DNA of 54,652 nucleotides. Source: Pseudomonadota bacterium (lineage in GTDB: Bacteria > Myxococcota_A > UBA796 > SXON01). Below are positions 1 to 7,420 of this stretch, in pieces. Below the pieces are notes generated by a model. That model was given only the letters and a program-made list of their open reading frames with translations. It made no database searches and was not told where the DNA came from. A program made the translations under genes and the position numbers. Position 1 is the first letter of the stretch; every line of letters starts with the position of its first letter. Location: NCBI GenBank assembly GCA_005778355.1, contig SXON01000096.1:1-54652 (forward strand), given 5' to 3'.

Positions 1-205
1 CGACCACGAGATCGCGTCGTTCACCGCCTTCGCCGGCGACCAGACCGCGAGCGGCGCCCAGCTCGCCACGCTCACCGCGTGGGCCACCTCGAGCTACCGG
101 CGGCACGTGCGGCTGCAGCTCAAGTGGCGGCTGCACACGGGGGTGATCATACCCAAGGAGGCGATGTTCAGCGCGATCCTCTACGTCACCACCAAGGGGC
201 AGTGA
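1..205 (+). CDS. 139-aa family protein, C-terminal end (partial)
   Basis: The gene enters from the left edge; the visible 67 codons end at TGA 203-205. The protein matches the C-terminal half of the complete gene at 5613-6032 almost residue for residue, and I count about 21 nucleotide differences in 205, most of them silent. Similarity stops exactly at the stop codon, after which the two loci differ. The stop overlaps the next start in the arrangement TGATG, so the downstream gene is probably translationally coupled, as at the second copy. I do not recognise the family: no signal peptide, membrane segment or catalytic motif is visible. Function is unknown; the reading frame is certain. Confidence 0.75.
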   Translation, partial: DHEIASFTAFAGDQTASGAQLATLTAWATSSYRRHVRLQLKWRLHTGVIIPKEAMFSAILYVTTKGQ

Positions 206-2175
206 TGACGGCCCGGGGGCCGATCGCGCCCCCCGTGGACTGGACGCGCGCGCGGGCCACGTCGCGGCGCGCTTGCAGCTGCGGGGGCACGTGTGGCCCG
301 TGCGGCCAGGCGTCACAGAGCCAGCGGCTCGTCGAGGGTCCGCGCCACCTCGGCGCGGGAAGGAACCTCGAGCGAGCCCGGCCCGTCGAGGCCCGGGGCG
401 CCGCACGGCTCGCGCCCGCCGGCCTGACGGTATCGCTGGCAAGGTGGTACTGGGGCGCCGATATCGAGCCGGTGACGATCGCCTGCGGGTGGACCCTGCT
501 GGGCTGGGCAGCGCCGCTCCTCGACCCGGCGCCCTGCAGCGGGGCGAGCCGGGTGCTGCCCTGGCGGCTGGCGGTGGGGAGCACGGGGACCATCGAGCTA
601 CCCAGCGGCGAGTTCCGGATGTACTTCGCCAAGGGGCGGCTGGAGCAGTGGACCGATGATGCGACGCGCGCTGAGGACCGATATCCCGTAGTGGACGGAG
701 CGGGGAACGAGAAATTCTCCCGTTCTCGCATTGGCGAGGAACTCTCCGGCACCAAGCTCGACGCCTGGTGGCGTGCCGAGACCAGCGACGGGCTGGGCGT
801 GCCCGATCTCTGTTTCGCGAGCGGCTACATCTCCTTCCTGGACTCCTCCGACGGCCGCCACTTCCCGCTCTACGCCCCCCGCGTCACCCAGCGCGGGCTC
901 CCCGCCGGCGCGTGCGGCTACTCGCGCCCAGTGGTGAGCTACGGCAACGCGGACACGGGCTTCCGTGCCGGCTGGCGGAGCACCGTCATCCCGTGCTCGG
1001 GCCCCTCGCCGGTGTACCGCGACCCCACCGTGGTCTTCCTCCCGGCCAGTGGTATCTACGTGATGCTGGTCGTGGAGTGCCGGTCGACCGACCCCACCCT
1101 CGTCGACGACGATGTGATCGACGACGAGGTCTGCAACCTGTGCAGCCCGTCCGCCTGCCTCGGCAGTGCCAACCCCACCACCGACCCGGTGTTCTTCGCC
1201 TGCCGCGACCCGAGTTTCCAGTCGGGCGTCGCCGGCCCCTTCGCGTTCCTCGCATCGAGCCCAGATCCCACTTCGGCATACGCCTCGTTCGTCGGCGTAC
1301 CGCAAGTCCTGCTCACCCCTTCCGGGGCGCAAGTGCTGGTGCACGCCAAGGCGGGCGACTGGAACCTCTCGGGGCTGTCGATCTGTGACGCCGCGGAGCT
1401 CGGCGCGGCGCTCGCGGCCCTGCTGGCCGAGCCGACGGCCGCGTTCTCGGGCGACGCGGCGGAGGCCGCCGTGGCCCGCGAGCTCGGCCGCAGCCGGCTG
1501 TCACCTCTCTTCGTCTCGCTGGGTGATCTCCAGGTGTCCTGCAACCTCCCGGGGCTCAGCTGCCCGCCCGTGACGGTGGACGAGGAGCTGGTGTTCTGCG
1601 GCGACCGTCTCCATCTCTATTTCACCGCGAAGCTCACGTGCTCGCCCGCCGACCCCGTCCCGCTGTCCGTGGTGGGACACGCCGTGGCGGCGCTGGACGC
1701 CGAACCTGGCGACCTCGCCGCGTTGATCCCGGGGTCCGCCGCGGCGGTGGCCTCCACCGGGGGCTCCCGTTCCGCGAGCGCCGTCGGGACGGATGAAAGC
1801 ACGGGGACGACGAACCTGGCCCCGTGGTTGGCGGGCGGTACCGGGCGATCCTGGCTGGGGGTCGCGTCGGAGCGGGAGCTGGCGAGACCGCCCGAGCTCG
1901 TCCCATTGACGGGCGACCCAGGGGATGCGGTGACCGCGCTGACTGAGTTCTCCGTGGCCCCGTGCAACCCGGTGGAGGTAACCGATCTCACGGGGGGCGC
2001 GGGCGCGGTGAGCGACCTCCGGGGCCAGACCGTCGACGCGGAGCTGAACGACCCCGACGTCTTCGAGAACGGCACGGGAGGCTACACGATGCTGGTCCAC
2101 TCCCGGGCGCTGGGCGGCACGGTGGTGTTCGTCGCGCCGCGCCGGGTGGCCTGCGACCCGAGGACATCGTGCTGA
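205..2175 (+). CDS. beta-propeller-like hypothetical protein
   Basis: A 656-residue protein, starting at the ATG that overlaps the preceding stop. From about residue 120 onward it shows recurring patterns such as SGEFRMYFAKG, YRDPTVVFLP and ISFLDSSDGRHF, which resemble the blades of five-bladed propellers related to glycoside hydrolase family 43. I cannot place the catalytic acids of that family, so enzymatic activity is not claimed. The first 120 residues are Arg/Ala/Gly-rich and of low complexity, and there is no signal peptide or lipobox, unlike most neighbours. The N-terminus may therefore be a fusion to foreign sequence or the true start may lie further in. The end overlaps the next gene by 7 nt. 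Confidence 0.6.
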   Translation: MTARGPIAPPVDWTRARATSRRACSCGGTCGPCGQASQSQRLVEGPRHLGAGRNLERARPVEARGAARLAPAGLTVSLARWYWGADIEPVTIACGWTLLGWAAPLLDPAPCSGASRVLPWRLAVGSTGTIELPSGEFRMYFAKGRLEQWTDDATRAEDRYPVVDGAGNEKFSRSRIGEELSGTKLDAWWRAETSDGLGVPDLCFASGYISFLDSSDGRHFPLYAPRVTQRGLPAGACGYSRPVVSYGNADTGFRAGWRSTVIPCSGPSPVYRDPTVVFLPASGIYVMLVVECRSTDPTLVDDDVIDDEVCNLCSPSACLGSANPTTDPVFFACRDPSFQSGVAGPFAFLASSPDPTSAYASFVGVPQVLLTPSGAQVLVHAKAGDWNLSGLSICDAAELGAALAALLAEPTAAFSGDAAEAAVARELGRSRLSPLFVSLGDLQVSCNLPGLSCPPVTVDEELVFCGDRLHLYFTAKLTCSPADPVPLSVVGHAVAALDAEPGDLAALIPGSAAAVASTGGSRSASAVGTDESTGTTNLAPWLAGGTGRSWLGVASERELARPPELVPLTGDPGDAVTALTEFSVAPCNPVEVTDLTGGAGAVSDLRGQTVDAELNDPDVFENGTGGYTMLVHSRALGGTVVFVAPRRVACDPRTSC

Positions 2176-3245
2176 GCCTCGTCCTGTGGCTGGCCTGCCG
2201 CGGGGAGCAGCCTGCAGGCGACGGGTCGAAGGATGCCAAGGAGACCGGCGACTCCTCGCCGGCGGGCGACACCGACGACAGCGCGCCGGGCCCCGACTCG
2301 GCGCCCCCGGACACGGGCGGCCCCGACTCCGGGGCGCGGGACTCCGGCGGGGACGACAGCGCCAACCCCGACACGGCCCGCGGTGACACATCGAGCGGCG
2401 ACACGGCCGAAGGTGACACCGCGGAGGACATTCCTAGCGGCGACTGGATCTGGGTGGATGCTGGCGACGCAATGACCTGCGGCATTCACGCTGACGGGAG
2501 CATCGAGTGTTTCGGCAGGGATGAGGATGCAATTGCCGCCACTGTGCCTGCAGGCAATTTCTCGCAGCTGCAGGTCGCGGACGATTTCGCCTGTGCGCTC
2601 GACACTGCGGGCCGCGTCCAGTGCTGGGGCGACCACGCTCCGGACGGCGACCTGGACGCGCTGCCAGACGCCGCCACGATCACGGTTGGCTCGTACGGGT
2701 CCCTGTACGCACTGGGCCTCGATGGCTCGCTCACGCAAGGTGCCGATTGCCCGGAAGCGTACGGGTGCGGAACCGCGCCGTCGGGTACCTACGTCGCGCT
2801 CGACGCATCGAGCGAGTTCGCCTGCGCGCTCGACAGCGCCGGCGAGGTGGCCTGCTGGGGCAACTACGCTGAGGATCCGCCTGCAGGTCCCTTCTCCGAC
2901 GTCGATGTGTGCGACTACTGGGACATCGAGTGTGCCCTCGACAGCTCGGGCGAGGTCGTCTGCTGGGGCGAACATCTGAACGAGCACGGGGGGTCGTACG
3001 CCCCCCCGGCCGGGCCCTTCGCCTCGATCGACGTGGGCGTGATGTACGCCTGCGCGCTCGACGACACCGGTGCCGCGAGCTGCTGGCGGGCCGACGACAG
3101 CTACTGGGACTACCCCGTCGTCGACCCGCCCGACTATCCCTTCGTGCAGGTAAGCTCTGGCGACGTGCATGTCTGCGGCATCACTACCCTCGGTGGGATG
3201 GCCTGCTGGGGCCTCGACATCGATGGCAGCACCGTGCCGCCGTAA
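2169..3245 (+). CDS. RCC1-repeat lipoprotein
   Basis: A 358-residue protein starting at GTG 2169, just inside the end of the previous gene; this start gives a short lipoprotein leader ending Leu-Trp-Leu-Ala-Cys. It is followed by an 80-residue linker of Asp-Thr, Asp-Ser and Gly repeats, typical of surface lipoproteins in this group. The rest contains at least five repeats of the type CALDxxGxVxCWG, the RCC1/BLIP-II beta-propeller repeat, so the mature protein is probably a surface-exposed binding propeller. The partner is unknown. Downstream, 3246-3406 contains a short stretch (around 3313-3336) resembling the end of the 205-2175 gene, possibly a decayed remnant. Confidence 0.75.
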   Translation: MLSLVLWLACRGEQPAGDGSKDAKETGDSSPAGDTDDSAPGPDSAPPDTGGPDSGARDSGGDDSANPDTARGDTSSGDTAEGDTAEDIPSGDWIWVDAGDAMTCGIHADGSIECFGRDEDAIAATVPAGNFSQLQVADDFACALDTAGRVQCWGDHAPDGDLDALPDAATITVGSYGSLYALGLDGSLTQGADCPEAYGCGTAPSGTYVALDASSEFACALDSAGEVACWGNYAEDPPAGPFSDVDVCDYWDIECALDSSGEVVCWGEHLNEHGGSYAPPAGPFASIDVGVMYACALDDTGAASCWRADDSYWDYPVVDPPDYPFVQVSSGDVHVCGITTLGGMACWGLDIDGSTVPP

Positions 3246-3406
3246 AGCGCACTTCGCCTTGATGCTCTCGAACGCTGCCTCCTCCCGCTGCGAGCCCCAC
3301 ATCGTGTCAGAGTCGAACGACCCCGACGTGTTCATGGGCGAGTTCGAGCGGAGGAACGGCTAGCGCGCGGCCACGGGTTAGTGCGCGCGCGTTCCAGGAG
3401 CCCCCC

Positions 3407-3751
3407 GTGGCCAAGAAGCCTCCCCAGACCGACGAAGCGTCCCACGACCACAGCCACGATCACGAGGACGAGCTGTCCGAGGAAGACGTGGTCGTCCTCG
3501 TCGACGAAGACGGCAACGAGACGACCTACCTCTTCATCGGCACCGTCGATGTCGACGGGGAAACCTTCGCGCTCCTGGTCGACTCGGAAGACGAGGGCGA
3601 GGACGAGAACACCAGCGTGTTCGTGTTCCACTACACGCAAGACGACGACGGCGGCGAGGAGTTCGAACCGGTGGAAGACGACGAGCTGCTCGCGAAGGTG
3701 CAGGCCGCCGCGGAGAAGATGTTCGACGAGGCGGAGAAGGGCGAGGCTTAG
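3407..3751 (+). CDS. DUF1292 family protein
   Basis: A 114-residue acidic protein. GTG 3407 is preceded by a good ribosome binding site (AGGAG at 3396-3400, six bases before the start). After a His/Asp-rich N-terminus (residues 8-25) comes the DUF1292 core (YrzB-like), with VVVLVDEDGNETTYLF near residues 28-43, then an acidic loop and a helical C-terminus (LLAKVQAAAEKMFDEA). DUF1292 proteins are small cytoplasmic proteins of unknown function, common in Firmicutes and also found in Myxococcota. The gene appears to stand alone; a palindrome lies 66 bases downstream. Confidence 0.75.
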   Translation: MAKKPPQTDEASHDHSHDHEDELSEEDVVVLVDEDGNETTYLFIGTVDVDGETFALLVDSEDEGEDENTSVFVFHYTQDDDGGEEFEPVEDDELLAKVQAAAEKMFDEAEKGEA

Positions 3752-3816
3752 TCGCCTGGTTCAACCAGGGACGCCAGGACGCGGACCCGCCGATCGCGGC
3801 GTTGATACGCAAGCCG

Positions 3817-3840
3817 GCGAAAACGGGATCCTGTTTTCGC
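3817..3840. repeat. 24-bp near-perfect palindrome
   Basis: Arms GCGAAAAC and GTTTTCGC flank a GGATCC core, with a single G/T pair that would be a wobble in RNA. The whole 24 bases can fold on themselves. It lies between the DUF1292 gene and the DUF4143 gene, so it could be a terminator for the first (no T-run follows), an operator, or a REP-like repeated extragenic element. Only one copy is present in this window. Confidence 0.5.
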
Positions 3841-3862
3841 TGCGCCATGGGGGTTTCACGCC

Positions 3863-4687
3863 ATGACTGCCAGGCTGATCGAGCCCGTGCTCCAGGGCTG
3901 GGCCGCGTCCCCACGCCGAAAACCGCTCGTCTGCGCGGCGTGGGCCGAGCGCCGAGCCACCATCGAGGTCCGGGCCCTACAGCACGCGTTGTCCGAAGCG
4001 TTCGCCGAGGATCTGCTTCGTCACCGCGGGCCGAACGACTCGGTGGAGGCGGTCTACCACTCGCTGCCCCACCACTACGGGCGCCGTTTCAAGCAGGAGG
4101 GCTTCGCGCCAGGGCTCAGCTCGGCCGTCGTCGGCCGGGGGCTCGACCGGCTCGAGTCCGCGATGTTGATTCGCCGCGTCGTCCCCACGTCGTCAACCGC
4201 CGCGCCGTTTGTCGACCGTCCACGGTCGGCTCGGAAGCTGCTCCCCCTCGACATCGGCCTCGCGCTGGCGCAGATGGGCGTCCCGTTCCAGGATGTGCGT
4301 TCGTCAAACCTCGACGCGATGATGGAAGGTCGGGTGGCGGAGATGTGGGCCGGCGTGCTGATGGCCGACGACCCGCAACCCCTCCACTTCTGGGTGCGCG
4401 AGGGCAGCGAGGGCGCCGCTGAGCTCGACTACCTCCTGCCAGGGGGGCCCATCGAGGTGAAGGCTGGGCGCGCGGGCACGCTGCGGTCACTCCACCAGTA
4501 CCTGCGGCGCTCGGGGCGGCGAGCCGCCTGGCGACTCCATGTCGGGCTCCCTGCAGAGGATCGCCACCAGGTCGCGCTCGATGGTGACGACCTGGACTAC
4601 ACGCTGGTCTCCGTGCCGCTGTACCGCGCGGAGCGCGTCCGCGACATCCAGAGGGCAGGCCCGGCGTCCCGCGCCCCCAGTGCGTAG
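3863..4687 (+). CDS. DUF4143 domain protein lacking the ATPase core
   Basis: A 274-residue protein. The C-terminal part carries the DUF4143 signature, a PD-(D/E)xK-like fold: LDYLL followed by GGPIEVKAG, with a winged-helix-like segment before it (about residues 60-125). Proteins of this family are normally about 400 residues, with an N-terminal AAA ATPase that starts with an RxLxxxLxxWxxxxRRKPL stretch directly followed by Walker A. Here the opening stretch is present (RLIEPVLQGWAASPRRKPLV, residues 4-23), but the sequence then jumps to the helical linker and both Walker motifs are absent. This looks like an in-frame internal deletion. It may be a decaying gene or a stand-alone DUF4143 protein; the frame is open throughout. 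Confidence 0.65.
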   Translation: MTARLIEPVLQGWAASPRRKPLVCAAWAERRATIEVRALQHALSEAFAEDLLRHRGPNDSVEAVYHSLPHHYGRRFKQEGFAPGLSSAVVGRGLDRLESAMLIRRVVPTSSTAAPFVDRPRSARKLLPLDIGLALAQMGVPFQDVRSSNLDAMMEGRVAEMWAGVLMADDPQPLHFWVREGSEGAAELDYLLPGGPIEVKAGRAGTLRSLHQYLRRSGRRAAWRLHVGLPAEDRHQVALDGDDLDYTLVSVPLYRAERVRDIQRAGPASRAPSA

Positions 4688-4722
4688 GCCTGCGCCCGAC
4701 CCTCTCCCGCCACGGGATCCCA

Positions 4723-5100
4723 TCAGTCCCAAATTGCCACGCGACAATGCGCCCGCATGCGCTCGTCGCGAGTGGCCAGCGGCAGATCGTCAGCGATCGC
4801 GTGGGCCGCGATCACGCGGTCGAAGGGGTCGCGGGTCCAGGCGAGAGTGGCCGCCACCCGCGACACCCGGTCGAAGTCGCTTTCCGCCGCACGCAAGCCT
4901 GCCGCCGCCGCCATGGTGTCGATGACCTCGTCGGGCGAGGCGAGCAAGCGCCCGATCTCGTGCAGGAAAGCCAGCTCCAGCCTGACCATGGGGGAGTACA
5001 GCGGCCGGGCGGCGCCGAGACGGGCGCGGAGTGACGCCGGCAGGCGCTCCACCTCGCCCGCATACAGCCACACCAGCACGTGGGTGTCGAGGTGGATCAC
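4723..5100 (-). CDS. PIN domain toxin (VapC-like)
   Basis: A 125-residue PIN-domain ribonuclease, the toxin half of a type II toxin-antitoxin pair. It starts at GTG 5100, overlapping the antitoxin stop by 4 bases. Acidic metal-binding residues expected of the fold are visible: Asp in HLDTHVLVW near the N-terminus, Glu in RLELAFLHE mid-protein, and Asp residues in TRDPFDRVIAAHA and ATRDERM near the C-terminus. PIN toxins of this group cleave RNA, usually tRNA or rRNA; the specific target cannot be read from sequence. The start is chosen because it gives the standard N-terminus and the overlap. Confidence 0.88.
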   Translation of the reverse strand: MIHLDTHVLVWLYAGEVERLPASLRARLGAARPLYSPMVRLELAFLHEIGRLLASPDEVIDTMAAAAGLRAAESDFDRVSRVAATLAWTRDPFDRVIAAHAIADDLPLATRDERMRAHCRVAIWD

Positions 5101-5330
5101 AGGGGGTCGGGACGCCAGGACGTGGACCAGTCGATCGCGGCGAGGTCGCCCGGGTCGCCCGAGATCACACCGTCGCGACGCGGCAGGGCCTCGACCCAGG
5201 ACCGTGCCGACGGCGGCACGAGGCGCACGATGACGCCGCGCCGGTCGATCTCGACCACCTCCCCCGCCTCGATGGCGCGGTCCAGAATCCGGTAGACGTC
5301 GGCTCGGAGCTGGGAGGCGGTCACGCGCAT
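5097..5330 (-). CDS. Phd/YefM-family antitoxin
   Basis: A 77-residue protein with the N-terminal DNA-binding fold typical of Phd/YefM antitoxins (MRVTASQLRADVYRILD, then EVVEIDRRGVIVRLVP) and a C-terminal tail ending in a Trp-containing segment that would wrap the toxin. It is the first gene of the pair and overlaps the PIN toxin by 4 bases. Phd-type antitoxins neutralise the toxin and repress their own promoter. The ATG lies only six bases downstream of a strong -10, so the mRNA is probably leaderless and no ribosome binding site is seen. Confidence 0.85.
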   Translation of the reverse strand: MRVTASQLRADVYRILDRAIEAGEVVEIDRRGVIVRLVPPSARSWVEALPRRDGVISGDPGDLAAIDWSTSWRPDPL

Positions 5331-5336
5331 GCACGC

Positions 5337-5380
5337 AAGCTAGAGGCAAAGGGCGTACGTGTCAACGATTCGTACGTACG
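5337..5380 (-). promoter_or_regulatory. toxin-antitoxin promoter with CGTACG operator
   Basis: Read on the minus strand: -35 TTGACA (5365-5360), a 17-base spacer, -10 TAGCTT (5342-5337), then six bases to the antitoxin ATG at 5330. Arms CGTACGT (5354-5360) and ACGTACG (5374-5380) form an inverted repeat around the -35, a natural operator for autorepression by the Phd-type antitoxin. Confidence 0.7.
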
Positions 5381-5392
5381 AGAGCGTCGTGA

Positions 5393-5520
5393 TTGTCACG
5401 AGTTGTAACGCACGGCGACGAACACGCCCGAGATGCCGCCGATCCTGCGGGTGTCGGTGGAGAAGAGTCTCGACGAGCGGTGAGGGATTCGCGGTTGTCA
5501 CGAGTTGTAACGCACGGCGA
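5393..5520 (-). pseudogene. remnant gene tail with 26-bp direct repeats
   Basis: The same 26 bases occur at 5393-5418 and 5495-5520 (102-base period). On the minus strand, the stretch from about 5480 to 5395 reads RRIGGISGVFVAVRYNS followed by a stop, which resembles residues in the C-terminal third of the envelope protein at 7872-8525 (HGIGGLAGVFVPVRF). This suggests a duplicated, decayed 3' end of a related gene. No intact frame or start is present. Confidence 0.4.
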
Positions 5521-5549
5521 TGGGGCGATCCGTCGCAGGTGGGTTCCGC

Positions 5550-5555
5550 TATGAT
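5550..5555 (+). promoter_or_regulatory. possible -10 box (TATGAT)
   Basis: TATGAT sits about 58 bases before the ATG at 5613, in a stretch without genes on this strand. No clear -35 lies at the expected distance. It is the best visible candidate for the promoter of the 5613-7408 operon. Confidence 0.3.
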
Positions 5556-5612
5556 CACCGTCGTGACTTGAACGACACGGGGCTCCTCCACCTGCGACGG
5601 AGAGATCCCACA

Positions 5613-6032
5613 ATGCCTATTCGAAGCCGCGTCGTTGCCATCGCTCTCGCCGACGAGCTGCGGATGTACACCGACAGCACGGGCACCTGGAAGGTGCTCG
5701 ACCTCGATGTTCCGGAGTTGCTGGGGCTTCTGGCGCACGCCGAGAGCATGCAGCTCGAGTGGCTGCTCGACCAGCGTGCGACGAACGAGGTTGACTGGAA
5801 CATCGATGTCATCGTCGGCTGGGACCGCGACCACGAGATCGCGCCCTTCGCCGCCTTCGCCAGCGACCAGACTGCCAGCGGCGCCCAACTGGCCACGCTC
5901 ACGGCGTGGGCCACCTCGAACTACCGGCGGCACGTGCGCCTGCAGCTCGAGTGGCGGCTCCACACCGGCGTGACCGTCCCGAAGGAGGCGATGTTCAGCG
6001 CGATCCTCTACGTCAACACCAAGGGGCAGTGA
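5613..6032 (+). CDS. 139-aa family protein of unknown function
   Basis: A 139-residue protein; ATG 5613 follows GGAGAG at a suitable distance. It is a full-length paralogue of the fragment at 1-205. It has no signal peptide or membrane segment and a mixed alpha/beta composition with many Trp residues (for example LEWLL, VDWNIDVIVGWDRD, LQLEWRLHTG). The stop overlaps the next ATG (TGATG), and three further small genes follow in the same direction up to a tail-fibre-like protein, so this is the first gene of a likely operon. I do not recognise the family. The two copies share this position at the head of a coupled gene pair, but the downstream partners differ. Confidence 0.75.
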   Translation: MPIRSRVVAIALADELRMYTDSTGTWKVLDLDVPELLGLLAHAESMQLEWLLDQRATNEVDWNIDVIVGWDRDHEIAPFAAFASDQTASGAQLATLTAWATSNYRRHVRLQLEWRLHTGVTVPKEAMFSAILYVNTKGQ

Positions 6033-6400
6033 TGAGGCAGCGGATTGCACCCGATCCATTGGGCTCCCCTCGGGGCGCCCCTTCCGCAGGCCCGGCCGGA
6101 GCGAGCCTTGGTGCAACCGCGCATCGCGAGGGGCTCCGCGTCGAAGGGCCCCTCGTCGGCGCAGTCCAGTCGCCGGCGAGGGCCGGTGCTGCGACGCTCC
6201 TGCTCGGCGAGCGGGGACCGGTGATCGAGCGCGCAGGCCAGCCATCCAGCGACTTCCTCTACTTTGAGGTGCGGGATCACGCGGGCCTACGCCGCGTGAA
6301 GGTCGCCGTAGAGAACGCTCAGGCCTACTTGGACACGAACTGGGCCAGCATCGTTGGGTATGCGCCCTTCCTCCGCGCCCCGGTTCGATTCAATGGCTAG
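6032..6400 (+). CDS. hypothetical protein, 122 aa
   Basis: Starts at the ATG overlapping the previous stop. The first 50 residues are Pro/Gly/Ala-rich and look disordered. From about residue 65 a compact sequence begins (SSDFLYFEVRDHAGLRRVKVAVENAQAYLDTNW) with regular alternation of hydrophobic residues. No family recognised. Its ATG-stop overlaps on both sides (with 5613-6032 and 6393-6650) support a real gene in a coupled operon. The equivalent slot behind the first paralogue is occupied by an unrelated gene. Confidence 0.6.
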   Translation: MRQRIAPDPLGSPRGAPSAGPAGASLGATAHREGLRVEGPLVGAVQSPARAGAATLLLGERGPVIERAGQPSSDFLYFEVRDHAGLRRVKVAVENAQAYLDTNWASIVGYAPFLRAPVRFNG

Positions 6401-6650
6401 CGGGGAGGGACGAGAGCGTGAGTCATCCCCGGCGGGAGCGACACGGGAGATTCCCATCCCACCTGTGGAAATGGAACGTTTGTATCGGTTGAAGGTTGAG
6501 ATGGAGTACGCCGCCTACCGCGCCGAGGTCGCGCGCGAGCGCTTCCACTTGGCGGTGGACACCTCCTGTCGGGCCGCCGGCGTGAGGGCCGAGCGCGTCG
6601 GGTTCAAGGTTGAGAACGGACGGCCAGTCCTCTTCCAGGAGGGCGAGTAG
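6393..6650 (+). CDS. small helical protein, 85 aa
   Basis: The ATG at 6393 overlaps the end of the preceding gene by 8 bases. After a charged, Ser/Gly-rich start, residues 25-60 form a long amphipathic helix (ERLYRLKVEMEYAAYRAEVARE), followed by a beta-like end (GFKVENGRPVLFQEGE). The size and layout resemble small helical proteins of phage late regions, but no family is identified. It precedes the tail-fibre-like gene by two bases, so co-expression is likely. Confidence 0.6.
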   Translation: MASGEGRERESSPAGATREIPIPPVEMERLYRLKVEMEYAAYRAEVARERFHLAVDTSCRAAGVRAERVGFKVENGRPVLFQEGE

Positions 6651-6652
6651 TC

Positions 6653-7408
6653 ATGGCGGAAGGATCGGCCAACGGGAACCCTGACTACTGGATCAAGCTT
6701 GGACATACCGGCGCCCGGGACGGCGTATTCTACGTGAGGGACGAGGGCGCGAGCGGCACGCCCGACCGGATGATCGTCGCGCCAGTCACGTGGACCAAGA
6801 CCAACAACGACAATCGTACCTACCAAATCGACTACGACATCCACGGCACCGAGGGCAACCTCCTGCTCATCTCCGGCTACTCCAGGAGTGGCGGCTGGGG
6901 CAACCGGTCCATCGCCATACTCGGCGGGGACACGGAGATCAGCTCGCTCTGGCTCGACACGACGCTCCGAATCAACCATCGATACGTGTCGATCGAGTTC
7001 GGCAACGCCTCCTATCACGAGCAGCCAGAGAGCGAGCCTCAGGGGCATCTGTACTTCAAGGCTTGGAACGGGGCAGACGGCTACCTCCGGCCCATGTCGT
7101 CCCTGGACCAATTCGGCAAGTGGACGTACAATAATGTCGCGGGCGCTGAGCGGGTCACGCTGGAGCCGGAGGACGGCAACGCGGACTCCATCCTGACGCT
7201 GGGCTCGACGAGAACGACCCGCGGCTACCTTCTGGTGAGAGCGCACAACGACGGCGTCGCGGTCCGGCCGGGCGTCGTCGTCCTGGAAGGGCGGGGAGGC
7301 ACCAGGGCCTATCTCTGGTTCCGAGAGTCGGGGGGAGTACGGGAAATCCGAGCTGATGTCGCGGACCCAGCTGCAAACGACTCGGCTGGTGTGGTCGTCG
7401 CGACCTAG
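6653..7408 (+). CDS. phage tail-fibre-like protein
   Basis: A 251-residue protein; ATG 6653 with GGAGGG about ten bases upstream. It is beta-rich, with no signal peptide. The C-terminal 30 residues (AYLWFRESGGVREIRADVADP, ending DSAGVVVAT) follow the pattern seen at the end of many phage tail-fibre and tail-spike proteins, a structural Trp/Gly motif followed by DPxxxDxxGxVV. The middle part has repeated Asn/Tyr/Trp-containing strands. It is the last gene of a four-gene run beginning at 5613. No other phage structural genes are near, so this may be a remnant or a domesticated fibre-like adhesin. Confidence 0.55.
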   Translation: MAEGSANGNPDYWIKLGHTGARDGVFYVRDEGASGTPDRMIVAPVTWTKTNNDNRTYQIDYDIHGTEGNLLLISGYSRSGGWGNRSIAILGGDTEISSLWLDTTLRINHRYVSIEFGNASYHEQPESEPQGHLYFKAWNGADGYLRPMSSLDQFGKWTYNNVAGAERVTLEPEDGNADSILTLGSTRTTRGYLLVRAHNDGVAVRPGVVVLEGRGGTRAYLWFRESGGVREIRADVADPAANDSAGVVVAT

Positions 7409-7420
7409 TAGGAGCAACGG

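Noticed and set aside
6380..6392. GGTTCGATTC resembling a tRNA T-arm
   Set aside because: No matching acceptor or anticodon stems nearby; it lies within the end of a coding frame.
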